Part shown: positions 31,325-40,109 of the stretch, one piece after another | How positions within the stretch are numbered: the first letter of the stretch is position 1 | How the letters are laid out: each line of letters starts with the position of its first letter | NCBI RefSeq assembly: GCF_000023445.1 | Contig: NC_012881.1 | Span: forward strand, 1,865,501-1,929,500 | DNA from: Maridesulfovibrio salexigens DSM 2638 | GTDB taxonomy: Bacteria; Desulfobacterota; Desulfovibrionia; Desulfovibrionales; Desulfovibrionaceae | Direction of reading: 5' to 3' | Length of the DNA: 64,000 nt | Made by a program: the position numbers and the translations under genes | The notes under the pieces: generated by a model | Told to the model about the DNA's origin: nothing | Database searches by the model: none | What the model saw: the letters and a program-made list of their open reading frames with translations, nothing else

Positions 31325-33433
31325 TTATTCTACTTTTTCCCCGACCCGGTTGGTGAATACTTTTTCCAGCGGGACATCCCGGTCGTAACAGATCAGGCCA
31401 CAGCGCAGGCAACGAGAAGTTTCGTAGCGTAGTTCCTCTTCAGTGAGACAGCCTTCAATTTCCTTGAATGTAGATGTCCGGTCTTCGCCTGTGCAGTTGT
31501 GGGGCATTTCGGTTCGTACTTTATTCTTGCAGCCATCCACGTCTTTAAAAAGAGTATACGGAATCAGGTTACGCATAGTGTTGTCTGCTACAGGAATTTC
31601 TCCAGTGGTGAGCAGATAATGAATTGAACGGGCTGCGTGTCTTCCGGCTCCAACTGCCGATATGACCAGATCAGGCCCTGAAACGGCATCACCGCCAGCA
31701 AAGACCATAGGGACTGAGGTCTGCAAAGTTTCCGGATTTGCATCAATGGTCCGCCAGCGGGTGAAATCGATATTACACTGCTCTTCGCCGCCAGTGTAGA
31801 AGCAGGAAAGCTGGGGCTTTTGTCCGATGGCAGAGATGATAGTGTCCACAGGATAACGTTCTTCAGTTCCTTCTACAGGCACAGGACGGCGGCGTCCTGA
31901 TTCGTCCGGTTCACCCAGTTCCATTCTTATGCATTCCAGATGCGTGGCCTTGCCCTTGTCATCAATCATGACCTTGGTTGGTGCTGAAAGAAATACATAT
32001 TTTACGCCTTCATCTTCCGCGCCAACTATTTCTTCCACGTTAGCGGGCATTTCATTGCGGGTGCGCCGATAGAGCAGGGTTACTTCACATCCAAAGCGTA
32101 TGCATGTTCTGGCTGCATCAATGGCTGTGTTTCCACCACCGACTACAATTACTTTCTTGCCGATATTCGGTGTCTGGCCTAGTCCTATAGCTGTGAGAAA
32201 TTCCGTGCCGGAAATCACGCCTTGCGCTTCTTCACCGTCAATGCGCAGGGTTCCGCTGGCCCATGCGCCAATACCCATAAAAAAGGCTTCGAATCCTTCT
32301 TCCGTGAGATCCTCAATAGTGAAGTCTACGCCAAACTTTTGTTCAGTTCGTACATCTATACCGAGGTCGAGTATGCCTTGAATTTCCCATGCAAGGTCCT
32401 TTTTAGGCAGCCTGTATTCCGGGATACCGTAACGCAGTTGTCCGCCGAGTTCAGGCATGGCTTCGATGATTGTCGGGCTGTGTCCCAGACGGCGCAGGTA
32501 GTTAGCGCAGGAAAGTCCTGCCGGTCCGCCACCGATGATTGCGACCTTGTGTCCGGTATCTTTGGCGCAGGGGATGGGCAGGCGAAGGTTGTTGTTCATT
32601 TCCCAGTCGGCCACAAAACGTTTGATCATGTTGATGCCTACCGGTTGATCCACATGAGTGCGGCGGCAGACAGTTTCACAAGGTCGCGGACAGACTCTGC
32701 CGCAAACCAGCAGCAGAGGGTTGCGCTCACGGATAATATTAACCGCCCCGGCGTAATCGCCTTTGCCGGCGGCTTCTATATAGCGGGGAATATTGATGTT
32801 AGCAGGACATCTTTGATGGCAGGGGGCTAGGCAGTCGTTGACCTCTTCCAGATGCAGCAGCTTTGCGCTCATGGAAACAATGGAAAGTACTCCGCGCGGG
32901 CAGGCTTCCACGCATTTACGGCAGGCACGGCATGCCAGCGGATCAACTACAGGCAATCCTTCCGGTCCCATATGGATGGCATCGAATGGGCATACCGCTT
33001 CACAGGTTCCTAGACCGAGACAGCCTTCCGGACAGGTTTTGGAGCCGTCATAGAGCAGGGCCTGTGCGCGGCAGTTGTTTGCTCCTTCATAATTGAAAAG
33101 TTCTTCAGCACGCTCCCCGCCGGTACAGTCGCGGAAAGCTAGTTCCGGTTCCATATCCAGCACTTCCAGTCCCATGACCGCGCCGACAGCCTTGGCTGTT
33201 TCAATGCCGCCGATAACACAGACATTGGCTCCTGATTTCCCTTCCACAACTGCATTGGCCGCACCGTTGCATCCCGCATAGCCGCAGCCACCGCAGTTTA
33301 CTCCGGGTAAAACGTCCTCAACCTGCGCAATGCGCGGGTCTTCTTTGACGTGCAGGATTTTGGAAGCCACAGCAAGAATTGTTGCGGCAGTAAAGCCCAG
33401 TCCCATGAGTACGAGAAGTGAATTAATAATCAT
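31325..33433 (-). CDS. rnfB: RnfB fused to a GltD-like FAD/NAD(P) oxidoreductase
   Basis: This 702-residue protein begins as an RnfB: an N-terminal membrane anchor, a Cys cluster in VNCGGCGYAGC and two ferredoxin-type clusters (LGTCEAVCPFDAI and CRACRKCVEACP). From residue about 195 it continues as a glutamate synthase small subunit (GltD) type module. This part has its own Cys motifs (CHQRCPANINIPRYIE, CGRVCPRPC), an FAD site (IIGGGPAGL) and a pyridine nucleotide site (VVGGGNTA). Ordinary RnfB is about 200-300 residues. RnfB receives or gives electrons to ferredoxin; the added module suggests a second soluble electron route involving NAD(P)H. It is the last gene of the operon. Confidence 0.93.
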   Translation of the reverse strand: MIINSLLVLMGLGFTAATILAVASKILHVKEDPRIAQVEDVLPGVNCGGCGYAGCNGAANAVVEGKSGANVCVIGGIETAKAVGAVMGLEVLDMEPELAFRDCTGGERAEELFNYEGANNCRAQALLYDGSKTCPEGCLGLGTCEAVCPFDAIHMGPEGLPVVDPLACRACRKCVEACPRGVLSIVSMSAKLLHLEEVNDCLAPCHQRCPANINIPRYIEAAGKGDYAGAVNIIRERNPLLLVCGRVCPRPCETVCRRTHVDQPVGINMIKRFVADWEMNNNLRLPIPCAKDTGHKVAIIGGGPAGLSCANYLRRLGHSPTIIEAMPELGGQLRYGIPEYRLPKKDLAWEIQGILDLGIDVRTEQKFGVDFTIEDLTEEGFEAFFMGIGAWASGTLRIDGEEAQGVISGTEFLTAIGLGQTPNIGKKVIVVGGGNTAIDAARTCIRFGCEVTLLYRRTRNEMPANVEEIVGAEDEGVKYVFLSAPTKVMIDDKGKATHLECIRMELGEPDESGRRRPVPVEGTEERYPVDTIISAIGQKPQLSCFYTGGEEQCNIDFTRWRTIDANPETLQTSVPMVFAGGDAVSGPDLVISAVGAGRHAARSIHYLLTTGEIPVADNTMRNLIPYTLFKDVDGCKNKVRTEMPHNCTGEDRTSTFKEIEGCLTEEELRYETSRCLRCGLICYDRDVPLEKVFTNRVGEKVE

Positions 33434-33435
33434 AA

Positions 33436-34011
33436 TTAAATCATCCCTTTAAATGCAAAAAAAGCAAGAGACATTAAACCTGCCATGACCAGCGCGATAG
33501 GCGTTCCTTTCATGGATTTGGGTGTCCTTGAAACTTCAATCCGTTCTCTGATGGAAGAAAGTACGATCAAGGCAAGCATGAAGCCCAGACCGGATGCAAA
33601 GGAAAAAGCCACGGTTTTGATAAAAGTAAATTCTTCCCGCTGGCAGATGATGGCAATACCCATTACCGCACAGTTGGTTGTAATGAGCGGCAGGAAGATA
33701 CCAAGAGACTTGTAAAGTGGCGGTATTGCTTTTTTCAGGAACATTTCCACAAATTGAACCAGCGATGCGATGACGAGGATGAAGGTCAGGGTCTGAAGAT
33801 ATGCCAAACCAAGCGGATCGAGCAGGTATTCCTGCACCGCCCACGTAATGGCTGCTGCCATAGTGGCAACGAAGACCACTGCGCCGCCCATGCCCATAGC
33901 GACGGAAATTTTCTTGGAAGTCCCAATGAACGGGCAGTTACCCAAGTATTGCGCAAGGACAATGTTGTTAACGAATATGGCCGATATAAAGAGCAGGAAA
34001 TATTCTTTCAT
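33436..34011 (-). CDS. rnfA: electron transport complex subunit RnfA
   Basis: This 191-residue membrane protein with six helices begins EYFLLFISAIFVNNIVLAQYLG, the RnfA/NqrE signature, and includes VQFVEMFLKKAIPPLYKSLGIFLPL. In Rnf, RnfA and RnfE are homologous and sit in opposite orientations around a membrane iron-sulfur centre. It overlaps no neighbour; rnfB begins 2 bases later. Confidence 0.95.
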   Translation of the reverse strand: MKEYFLLFISAIFVNNIVLAQYLGNCPFIGTSKKISVAMGMGGAVVFVATMAAAITWAVQEYLLDPLGLAYLQTLTFILVIASLVQFVEMFLKKAIPPLYKSLGIFLPLITTNCAVMGIAIICQREEFTFIKTVAFSFASGLGFMLALIVLSSIRERIEVSRTPKSMKGTPIALVMAGLMSLAFFAFKGMI

Positions 34012-34023
34012 ATTCTGTTTCCT

Positions 34024-34689
34024 TTATCGGCTGCAAATGCCGCAGGTTTTGCAGTCATGTCCGGGATTATCCAGTACTGCCTGTCCTTTTCTTCTGGCCT
34101 GCCAGCTGGTGAATATGTTCATGGCCGCGAGCATAAGTCCAAGGCAGACAAAAGCACCCGGGGCCTCGACCATGAATGAAAACGGTTTGAAATTTTCCGG
34201 CATGATCTGGTTGTCGAAGATGGTGCCGTAGCCGAAGAGTTCTCGCAGTCCTCCGAGCAAGGTTAGGGATATGGTGAAGCCGATCCCCATGCCCAGACCG
34301 TCCGCAGCGGAAAGCAGAACCGGGTTTTTGGAAGCAAATGCTTCAGCCCGCCCAAGGATGATACAGTTGACTACAATAAGCGGGACAAAGATGCCCAGCT
34401 GCTGGTAGAGAGGATACGCAAAGGCCTGCATGAGCAATTCCACCGATACAACCAGCGAGGCTGCGATAACGATGAAGCAGGCGATACGTACCTTGGGTGG
34501 GATTATCTTACGGAAGATGGAGACAAGGATGTTGGACATGGTCAGCACGAATATAACCGCCATGCCCATGCCGAAACCGTTATCCGCGGTTTTGGTCACC
34601 GCCAGTACCGGACAGAGGCCGAGTACTACTTTGAATGGGGGCAGGTCCTTCCAGAGTCCTTTTGAAAATTCTTTCCATAATCTGCTCAT
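34024..34689 (-). CDS. rnfE: electron transport complex subunit RnfE
   Basis: This 221-residue membrane protein has the RnfE/NqrD signature LWKDLPPFKVVLGLCPVLAV near its start and PLYQQLGIFVPLIVVNCIILGRAEAFA in the middle. A C-terminal cytoplasmic tail carries two Cys pairs (CKTC and an end ICSR segment), which is unusual for RnfE and could bind a metal. It follows rnfG by one base. Confidence 0.95.
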   Translation of the reverse strand: MSRLWKEFSKGLWKDLPPFKVVLGLCPVLAVTKTADNGFGMGMAVIFVLTMSNILVSIFRKIIPPKVRIACFIVIAASLVVSVELLMQAFAYPLYQQLGIFVPLIVVNCIILGRAEAFASKNPVLLSAADGLGMGIGFTISLTLLGGLRELFGYGTIFDNQIMPENFKPFSFMVEAPGAFVCLGLMLAAMNIFTSWQARRKGQAVLDNPGHDCKTCGICSR

Positions 34690-34690
34690 C

Positions 34691-35278
34691 TTATGACCCC
34701 TTTGACCAAGCTTGAGTAATCTGTGGTTTGATCTTCTGGAAAATGGAAACAGCCTGTTTTACAGCTTCAACTGATGCTGTTGAGGAGATTGTAGCTCCGG
34801 AAATACCTTCGATATTTCCACCTTTGGAAGTGAGCTCAACTGCTGTGGTGTGGCCCTTGAACTGGCTGGTGAATCCGTGTCCGGCTACTTTTGATCCAAC
34901 TCCGGGGGTTTCTTTCATGGTCGTGATGCCGATGCCTGAAAGATTATTATCCGTAAGGTTGAATCCTACCATAACTCCTACGTCTCCGCCGTAACCTTTG
35001 GCAAAAGTCTCAATGGCAACACCGAGAAGCTTTCCGTCTTTTATGGCAGGGAAAACAGTAACCTTGTTTTCCATTCCCGGAATATTGAATTTCTTACGAT
35101 CCTTTACCGGGGAATTGTCATATCCGCTGAGCACTTCACTGATCGCCGGGCCCTGTACATAGGTCAGCACCTGTTCTTCAATGCGGCCTTCAGTGGCTTG
35201 TTTCAACGTGGCGAGGGTAACGCTGAACATCCCGCAGATGATGGTCAGCACTGCGATCATCTTTATTCCTTCTTTCAT
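34691..35278 (-). CDS. rnfG: electron transport complex subunit RnfG (FMN-bearing)
   Basis: This 195-residue protein has an N-terminal membrane helix and a periplasmic FMN-binding domain. The flavinylation motif is present as ISGATIS, with the Thr that carries covalent FMN in RnfG/NqrC proteins. FMN is attached by ApbE, whose gene is not in the window. GGDVGVMVGFNL and KETPGVGSK mark the flavin-binding region. It overlaps rnfD by 4 bases. Confidence 0.93.
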   Translation of the reverse strand: MKEGIKMIAVLTIICGMFSVTLATLKQATEGRIEEQVLTYVQGPAISEVLSGYDNSPVKDRKKFNIPGMENKVTVFPAIKDGKLLGVAIETFAKGYGGDVGVMVGFNLTDNNLSGIGITTMKETPGVGSKVAGHGFTSQFKGHTTAVELTSKGGNIEGISGATISSTASVEAVKQAVSIFQKIKPQITQAWSKGS

Positions 35279-36255
35279 GACCGCCTCCGCAAGTGGATGT
35301 TGGTTATTCCTCCGAATGGTCCGGGTTTGAGTTTATCAATCAGTGGAGTCATCAGGTTGGCCAGTAGAATGGCAAAAGGCACGCCGTCTGGATAAATACC
35401 GTAGACCCGGATGATAACAACCAGTGCTCCTCCGATGAATCCGTAGACGAGCATGGGGATATGGCCTGCTGGTGAAGAGGGTCCGTCTGTTGCCAGAAAG
35501 AATGCTCCGAAAAGGGTAGAGCCGCAGATCAGATGGTATTCCGGAGAAGCGTACTCAAGGGGCTCAATGAAAAAGAAAATTGCTGCTGTTGCTGCAACCC
35601 CGGCTATGAAGGCCAGCGGAATGTCCGGCCTTACAATTCTGCGGACCAGCAGATAAATTCCGCCCAGCATAACTGCTCCGGCTTGAGCTGCCCCGGTGCC
35701 TCCAAGCTGGAAGCCGAGCAGCAGGGACTTGATCGAATATTCATCCAGCGTTTCCGGGCCGAAGTTTTTCAACTGGCTCAATGGATAGGTCAATTCTGAA
35801 GCTAGCATGGTCATATCGAAATCCATAAGTTCCGGCCATGAAACAGCAAGAACTGCCCAGCCTACCAGCGGTACGCAAAGCGGGTTGGTTCCAAGTCCTC
35901 CGAAAATCATGCGGCCCATGAAAACTGATATGAAGCTGCCTGCTACAACCAGCCACCACGGTGCTGCCGGGGGGATCAAAAAGCCGAACATCAGTCCGTA
36001 AAGCAAGGCTGTGTAGTTGTCAGCTTCAATTTCCCGTTTCATGAAATACAGGCAGATGGTTTCAGTTATTACTGCTGCGAAGCATGAAAGAGCCAGTACC
36101 CGGACTGCCAGCATTTGATAATGCCAGATTGCAAATGCCGCAGCCGGAAGCAAAGCGATGATTGTTTCGAATGCATCCTGCTTGAATGTCCTTCCGCAGT
36201 GGGCGTGGGGAGGGATGGAGACGGTTAATACGGGGGACCCGTTTAATGGCTTCAT
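35275..36255 (-). CDS. rnfD: electron transport complex subunit RnfD
   Basis: This 326-residue membrane protein has about ten helices and the RnfD/NqrB landmarks SVFMGRMIFGGLGTNPLCVPLVGWA and FFLATDGPSSPAGH. RnfD usually carries an FMN on a Thr in an S-G-A-T motif. In the same region here I see SELTYPLSQL instead, so only the Thr remains. Covalent flavin on RnfD is therefore uncertain. It overlaps rnfC and rnfG by 4 bases each, which suggests coupled translation. Confidence 0.92.
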   Translation of the reverse strand: MKPLNGSPVLTVSIPPHAHCGRTFKQDAFETIIALLPAAAFAIWHYQMLAVRVLALSCFAAVITETICLYFMKREIEADNYTALLYGLMFGFLIPPAAPWWLVVAGSFISVFMGRMIFGGLGTNPLCVPLVGWAVLAVSWPELMDFDMTMLASELTYPLSQLKNFGPETLDEYSIKSLLLGFQLGGTGAAQAGAVMLGGIYLLVRRIVRPDIPLAFIAGVAATAAIFFFIEPLEYASPEYHLICGSTLFGAFFLATDGPSSPAGHIPMLVYGFIGGALVVIIRVYGIYPDGVPFAILLANLMTPLIDKLKPGPFGGITNIHLRRRS

Positions 36256-37412
36256 TGTTTCTCCCTCAAATCTTCAAGTATCGGCTTGGCTGCCAGTTCT
36301 TTCTTAGCCAGACGGATGTATTGCAGTAGAGGTCTCTGGGCCCTGCACCAGTACCCGCAAAGTCCGCATTCAATGCAGGAGGCGATATTGTAAGTTAACG
36401 TATTTTCATAAAGACCGAATTCCGAGTGACGCGAAATCATATTCGGCTCCAGTCGTGCCGGACAGTTGATAACGCATTCCCCGCAGCCCACGCATGGATT
36501 GTCTTTTACCGTGGGCTCCTTGTTTGCTTTGAGTATAGTTATGGCCTGTGTCTCAGGAGATACCCCGTGTTTAAGGCTGTAGACGGCCTCTCCTGTTAAA
36601 GGTCCGCCCAATATAACCCGGTCATGTTCTCCGGGTCTGAAATCAGCAAGTTTGAGCAGAATTCCTACAGGTGTGCCTACCGGAGTAAGAAAGGGGGTGG
36701 AGCCTACTTTGACTATGACTAAGGTTACAGGCTGGCGGCCATGAATTGTCCTTCCGATGCGGTAAAGAGTAGTGGCATCAATTACGCAGACTTCGGAAGG
36801 CATCTCTTTCCCGGTAATGGCTTTGGTGATCAGTTCCGGCAGGCTGTTGGGATAAACCGGATCAATCTCGTATCCGGTGCAGCCGGGAATAGTCCAATCC
36901 ATTCCGGTGGGGCAGGCCAAAGCGCAGGCCTTGGGGGAAATAGCTTTTTTAAGGTAATTAAGCCCCGTAACCATGACATCGGTAAATTCTTCAATCAGAT
37001 AGCGGTGTCCGTCCATCCCGACTTCATGGGGCATGGCGTTGATTATCAAGGTGCAGTCTTTTTTCAGGCCGCGGACATTGATTCCGTTTTCTCGCAAAGC
37101 GTTGAGCATTTCACGGGTTCCTGTTCCGGGAAAGTCAACGGGCTCGGCAACGCGGGTGCCTTCTTCCCTTATGGTGATGAAGTCTTTTTTTACGTCAGTT
37201 ACTGTGCCGGATATGGAGCTATGGATTGTCGGCTTAATACCGTTTCTGTCAGCAGCTACGGGCTGGGCTTTTGCCACTTTTTCATTATTTTGAACAAGTG
37301 GTTCAAGTCCGGTGATTTCAAGGCATATTTCAAACGGGCCGCCTAGGTCCTGCTCCCATGTATTGACTATGGGGCCGCGTTCAGATGGAGTTAGTGAAAA
37401 TAGAGGATTCAT
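36252..37412 (-). CDS. rnfC: electron transport complex subunit RnfC
   Basis: This 386-residue protein is a short RnfC. The NuoF-like region (SISGTVTDVKKDF; FLTPVGTPVGILLKL) is followed by two ferredoxin clusters, CVGCGECVINCPARLEP and CIECGLCGYWCRAQRP. RnfC oxidises or reduces NAD with FMN and iron-sulfur centres in other organisms. The glycine-rich NADH and FMN loops are less clear here than in longer RnfC proteins, so nucleotide use is uncertain. The GltD module on RnfB may take over this role. It starts 13 bases after the cytochrome gene. Confidence 0.93.
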   Translation of the reverse strand: MNPLFSLTPSERGPIVNTWEQDLGGPFEICLEITGLEPLVQNNEKVAKAQPVAADRNGIKPTIHSSISGTVTDVKKDFITIREEGTRVAEPVDFPGTGTREMLNALRENGINVRGLKKDCTLIINAMPHEVGMDGHRYLIEEFTDVMVTGLNYLKKAISPKACALACPTGMDWTIPGCTGYEIDPVYPNSLPELITKAITGKEMPSEVCVIDATTLYRIGRTIHGRQPVTLVIVKVGSTPFLTPVGTPVGILLKLADFRPGEHDRVILGGPLTGEAVYSLKHGVSPETQAITILKANKEPTVKDNPCVGCGECVINCPARLEPNMISRHSEFGLYENTLTYNIASCIECGLCGYWCRAQRPLLQYIRLAKKELAAKPILEDLREKQ

Positions 37413-37425
37413 GTCCAGTCTTCCT

Positions 37426-38172
37426 TTATTTTAAATGACATTTAGAGCAGTCACTTTCTTTGTAAGGGCCGCGTTGCAGTTTTTTGTGGCAATCCATGCA
37501 CTGGTCATGGAAAGCATTGGTACGGTTTAGCACGAGATCCTTGTCATTCTCCTGATGGCATTGCCCACAGGCAGTGAAGTCACCCGAGTAATCTTTCATG
37601 TTCTGCATTTTATGGCATGGAGTGCATCCTTTCAGCCCTGCCTCGAACATTTCATCGTGGCAGTCTATGCATCGGTCATGGGCGGCGTCCCGCACACTGG
37701 GAATTTCCGAGGTTCCCGAGTTGGTGTGGCAGTTGCCGCACTTCTGGGGTTCTTTTTCGATATCGTTACCGTGGTGGCAGGCTTGACAGTCTTCGTCCGC
37801 ATATTCTTCATGGGCTGCATGATCAAAATTAAGTTTGCCAAGCTCCGCATGGTGGCATTGTACGCAATAGCTGGTGTCGGGGAATGAACGGATATGCTCA
37901 CGCACGTAGTCCTTATCAAAGGATTCCGGGTGGCAGGAGCCACAGGGAAGCGGTTCATCATCGCTGGTTTTACGTTCGTGGTGGCATTTCTCACACGGTA
38001 TTTCGTAATCCCGGTGATGGCGGATGTGGTTGAAAATAACTTTACCGCCGCTGTTTTTGAATAGAACGCGGACCGGTATTTTTTCTTTTTTCTCAGGTGA
38101 TACATAACCGGCAACAGCCAGTCCGAAGAGAACAATAAGTATAATAGAGATGGGGATAAATTTATTACGCAC
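37426..38172 (-). CDS. decaheme c-type cytochrome of the Rnf operon
   Basis: This 248-residue protein has an N-terminal signal anchor (IPISIILIVLFGLAVAGYV) and ten C-x-x-C-H heme motifs: CEKCH, CGSCH, CVQCH, CQACH, CGNCH, CIDCH, CTPCH, CGQCH, CMDCH and CSKCH. Extra His residues such as CHHE and CHHG are likely axial ligands. It is first in the Rnf operon and should exchange electrons between the Rnf complex and the periplasmic cytochrome pool. A comparable multiheme cytochrome precedes Rnf in Methanosarcina and in other Desulfovibrio. The start is a GTG at 38172 with AAGGA 7 bases upstream. Confidence 0.93.
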   Translation of the reverse strand: MRNKFIPISIILIVLFGLAVAGYVSPEKKEKIPVRVLFKNSGGKVIFNHIRHHRDYEIPCEKCHHERKTSDDEPLPCGSCHPESFDKDYVREHIRSFPDTSYCVQCHHAELGKLNFDHAAHEEYADEDCQACHHGNDIEKEPQKCGNCHTNSGTSEIPSVRDAAHDRCIDCHDEMFEAGLKGCTPCHKMQNMKDYSGDFTACGQCHQENDKDLVLNRTNAFHDQCMDCHKKLQRGPYKESDCSKCHLK

Positions 38173-38506
38173 CGGGTAATCCTTGATTTGTTAAACAATA
38201 TTAACTGTCTATTGTATACTTAAGGCGGATGGAATTGTCCAGCTTTAAAACCTGTACGTGTTAAGTGATTCATATTGTCACTAATTTGTATTGTAGCATA
38301 TGTATCAATAGAAAATAAGCTTTTGGTTAATTAATGATGTTAAAAAATAATTCAGTTCTAATCTTTGCATGCTGATATTCTTATGTTTTGGTTTTCATAA
38401 AATACTTATGCCTGTGACAGAAAGGACACATTCGACTGATAAGAATCGCTAGTGAAATGGGTACGTGAGCCCCATTTCAAAATAAATAAATTATCAGGAG
38501 AAAGTG
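38173..38506. other. divergent intergenic region between rnf operon and alkaline phosphatase
   Basis: This 334-base AT-rich region holds the rnf promoter near its left end. On the alkaline phosphatase side an AGGAG site is 6 bases before the ATG. A CTGTCAC on the minus strand (38412-38418) could be one half of a Pho-type box, but a proper direct repeat was not found, so PhoB control is unproven. No gene is seen. Confidence 0.5.
38213..38241 (-). promoter_or_regulatory. sigma-70 promoter of the cytochrome-rnf operon
   Basis: On the minus strand TGGACA (38241-38236) and TATACA (38218-38213) are separated by exactly 17 bases. A transcript would start near 38205, giving a leader of about 33 bases before the GTG of the cytochrome gene. 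Confidence 0.65.
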
Positions 38507-40021
38507 ATGAGATTTTCCAACAAATTCAGATTATTGATGGCACTTATGGTTTGTGCAGTATTTATGGTTGCATCACCTGCATACGCTAAGGATAAGAAGG
38601 TCCGCGTATACAAAGGCAAACCGGCCAAGTATGTCTTCCTCTTCATTGGTGATGGCATGGGCCTGCCCCAGAAGGGTGCTACCGAAGCATTCACCGGCGA
38701 ACAGCTCCTTATGAACACCTTCCCCGCGCAGGGAATGACCACCACTTACGCTGCTGACAGGTTTATTACCGGTTCCGCAGCTTCCGCGACCTCCATTGCC
38801 AGCGGACAGAAAACCAACATCGGTATGCTCGGCATGGCTCCTAATCAGAAGCATGTTAAGTCCATCGCAGAAATGGCTAAAGCTGACGGCAAGAAAGTAG
38901 GTATTGTTTCCAGCGTATCCATTGACCATGCAACCCCTGCTGCATTTTACGCACATGTTCCCACTCGTGGACAGTACTACGATATTGATGTTGCTCTCTC
39001 TGAAAGTGATTTTGATTTCTTTGGCGGTGGGGGACTCAAAGACGTTACCAACAAGAAGAAAAATTCCAAGAATTACAAAGGTAACGCCCTCGATCTGATC
39101 AAGAAAGCAGGATATAAAGTGGTAACCGACAAAGAAGAGTTCATGGCTCTCAAGCCTGCTGACGGCAAAGTTATTTCCTGGAATGCATGGCTTCAGGATT
39201 CCAAGGCTCTGCCTTATGCGATGGACATGCGCCCTCAGGACATTACTCTCCCTGAGTTTACCGCCAAGGCAATTGAAATGCTCGATAGCCCCGAAGGTTT
39301 CTTCCTTATGGTTGAAGGCGGTAAGATTGACTGGGCCTGCCACGCTAACGATGCCGCAGCTTTCATTCAGAATACCATTGCTTTTGACAACTCCATTGCC
39401 AAGGCTGTTGAGTTCGCTAAAAAACACCCCAAAGATACTCTTATTGTTGTAACCGGTGACCACGAGTGTGGTGGTCTGACCCTGGGATTTGCAGGTACTA
39501 AATACGGTTCCTACTATGATGCCCTTAAGCCCCAGACCATATCTTTCCAGCAGTTCTCTGATCAGGTTGTTCCACTCTGGAAGGAAGAACACAAAGGCAA
39601 TGCCAGTTTCGAAGATTTTCAACCTACCATTACCCATTTCTTCGGTCTCGAGTTTGAAGGTGATGCCAAGAAGAATCCTCTTGTTGTAAAGGATTACCAG
39701 CTTGCCATGCTCAAGGATGCTTATGCTCGTACCATGAAGGACGAGACCGAGTTCAAGAATCCCGAATTGTACAACCTGTATGGCGGGTATGATCCCCTGA
39801 CCGTGACCATTACTCATGTTCTGAATAACAACGCCGGTCTCGGTTGGACATCCTACAAACATACCGGTGTTCCCGTAGCCACTTCCGCTATGGGCGTAGG
39901 TTCCTCTTCTTTTAACGGTTATTACGATAACGTTGATATCGCTTACAAAATCATGGCTGTAATGGGCATGACTCCTAAAGTTCATGCCGCAATCAACAAC
40001 GCCGAGTTTGCTTCCAACTAG
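38507..40021 (+). CDS. phoA: alkaline phosphatase
   Basis: This 504-residue secreted phosphomonoesterase has a signal peptide ending SPAYA. The active-site features of the PhoA family are visible: LFIGDGMG with the first metal Asp, GSAASATSIASG with the nucleophile Ser, EGGKIDWACHANDA and VTGDHECGG with metal ligands. The ATG at 38507 has AGGAG 6 bases upstream; an in-frame GTG one codon earlier is less likely. The C-terminal tail contains AGLGWTSYKHTGVPV, typical of the family. It releases phosphate from organic esters in the periplasm. A hairpin terminator follows. Confidence 0.93.
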   Translation: MRFSNKFRLLMALMVCAVFMVASPAYAKDKKVRVYKGKPAKYVFLFIGDGMGLPQKGATEAFTGEQLLMNTFPAQGMTTTYAADRFITGSAASATSIASGQKTNIGMLGMAPNQKHVKSIAEMAKADGKKVGIVSSVSIDHATPAAFYAHVPTRGQYYDIDVALSESDFDFFGGGGLKDVTNKKKNSKNYKGNALDLIKKAGYKVVTDKEEFMALKPADGKVISWNAWLQDSKALPYAMDMRPQDITLPEFTAKAIEMLDSPEGFFLMVEGGKIDWACHANDAAAFIQNTIAFDNSIAKAVEFAKKHPKDTLIVVTGDHECGGLTLGFAGTKYGSYYDALKPQTISFQQFSDQVVPLWKEEHKGNASFEDFQPTITHFFGLEFEGDAKKNPLVVKDYQLAMLKDAYARTMKDETEFKNPELYNLYGGYDPLTVTITHVLNNNAGLGWTSYKHTGVPVATSAMGVGSSSFNGYYDNVDIAYKIMAVMGMTPKVHAAINNAEFASN

Positions 40022-40047
40022 CAGATTTGCCGTACTTTAGCTGTTTC

Positions 40048-40078
40048 GGGCGGAGTGTCTTTTGGCACTCCGCCTTTA
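40048..40078 (+). terminator. hairpin after alkaline phosphatase
   Basis: GGCGGAGTG/CACTCCGCC stem with a short TTTA tail 28 bases after the stop. The T-run is weak, so some read-through into the YibE/F gene is possible. Confidence 0.6.
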
Positions 40079-40109
40079 GCATATCTGATAAATTTCAACC
40101 CTTGAGAAT

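Noticed and set aside
38395-38430. Pho box in front of alkaline phosphatase
   Set aside because: Only one CTGTCAC-like half was found on the minus strand and no 11-base direct repeat, so regulation by PhoB is not supported by sequence alone.
38573-39985. 470-residue open frame antisense to alkaline phosphatase
   Set aside because: Alkaline phosphatase on the other strand is unmistakable, and the antisense product shows no family pattern.
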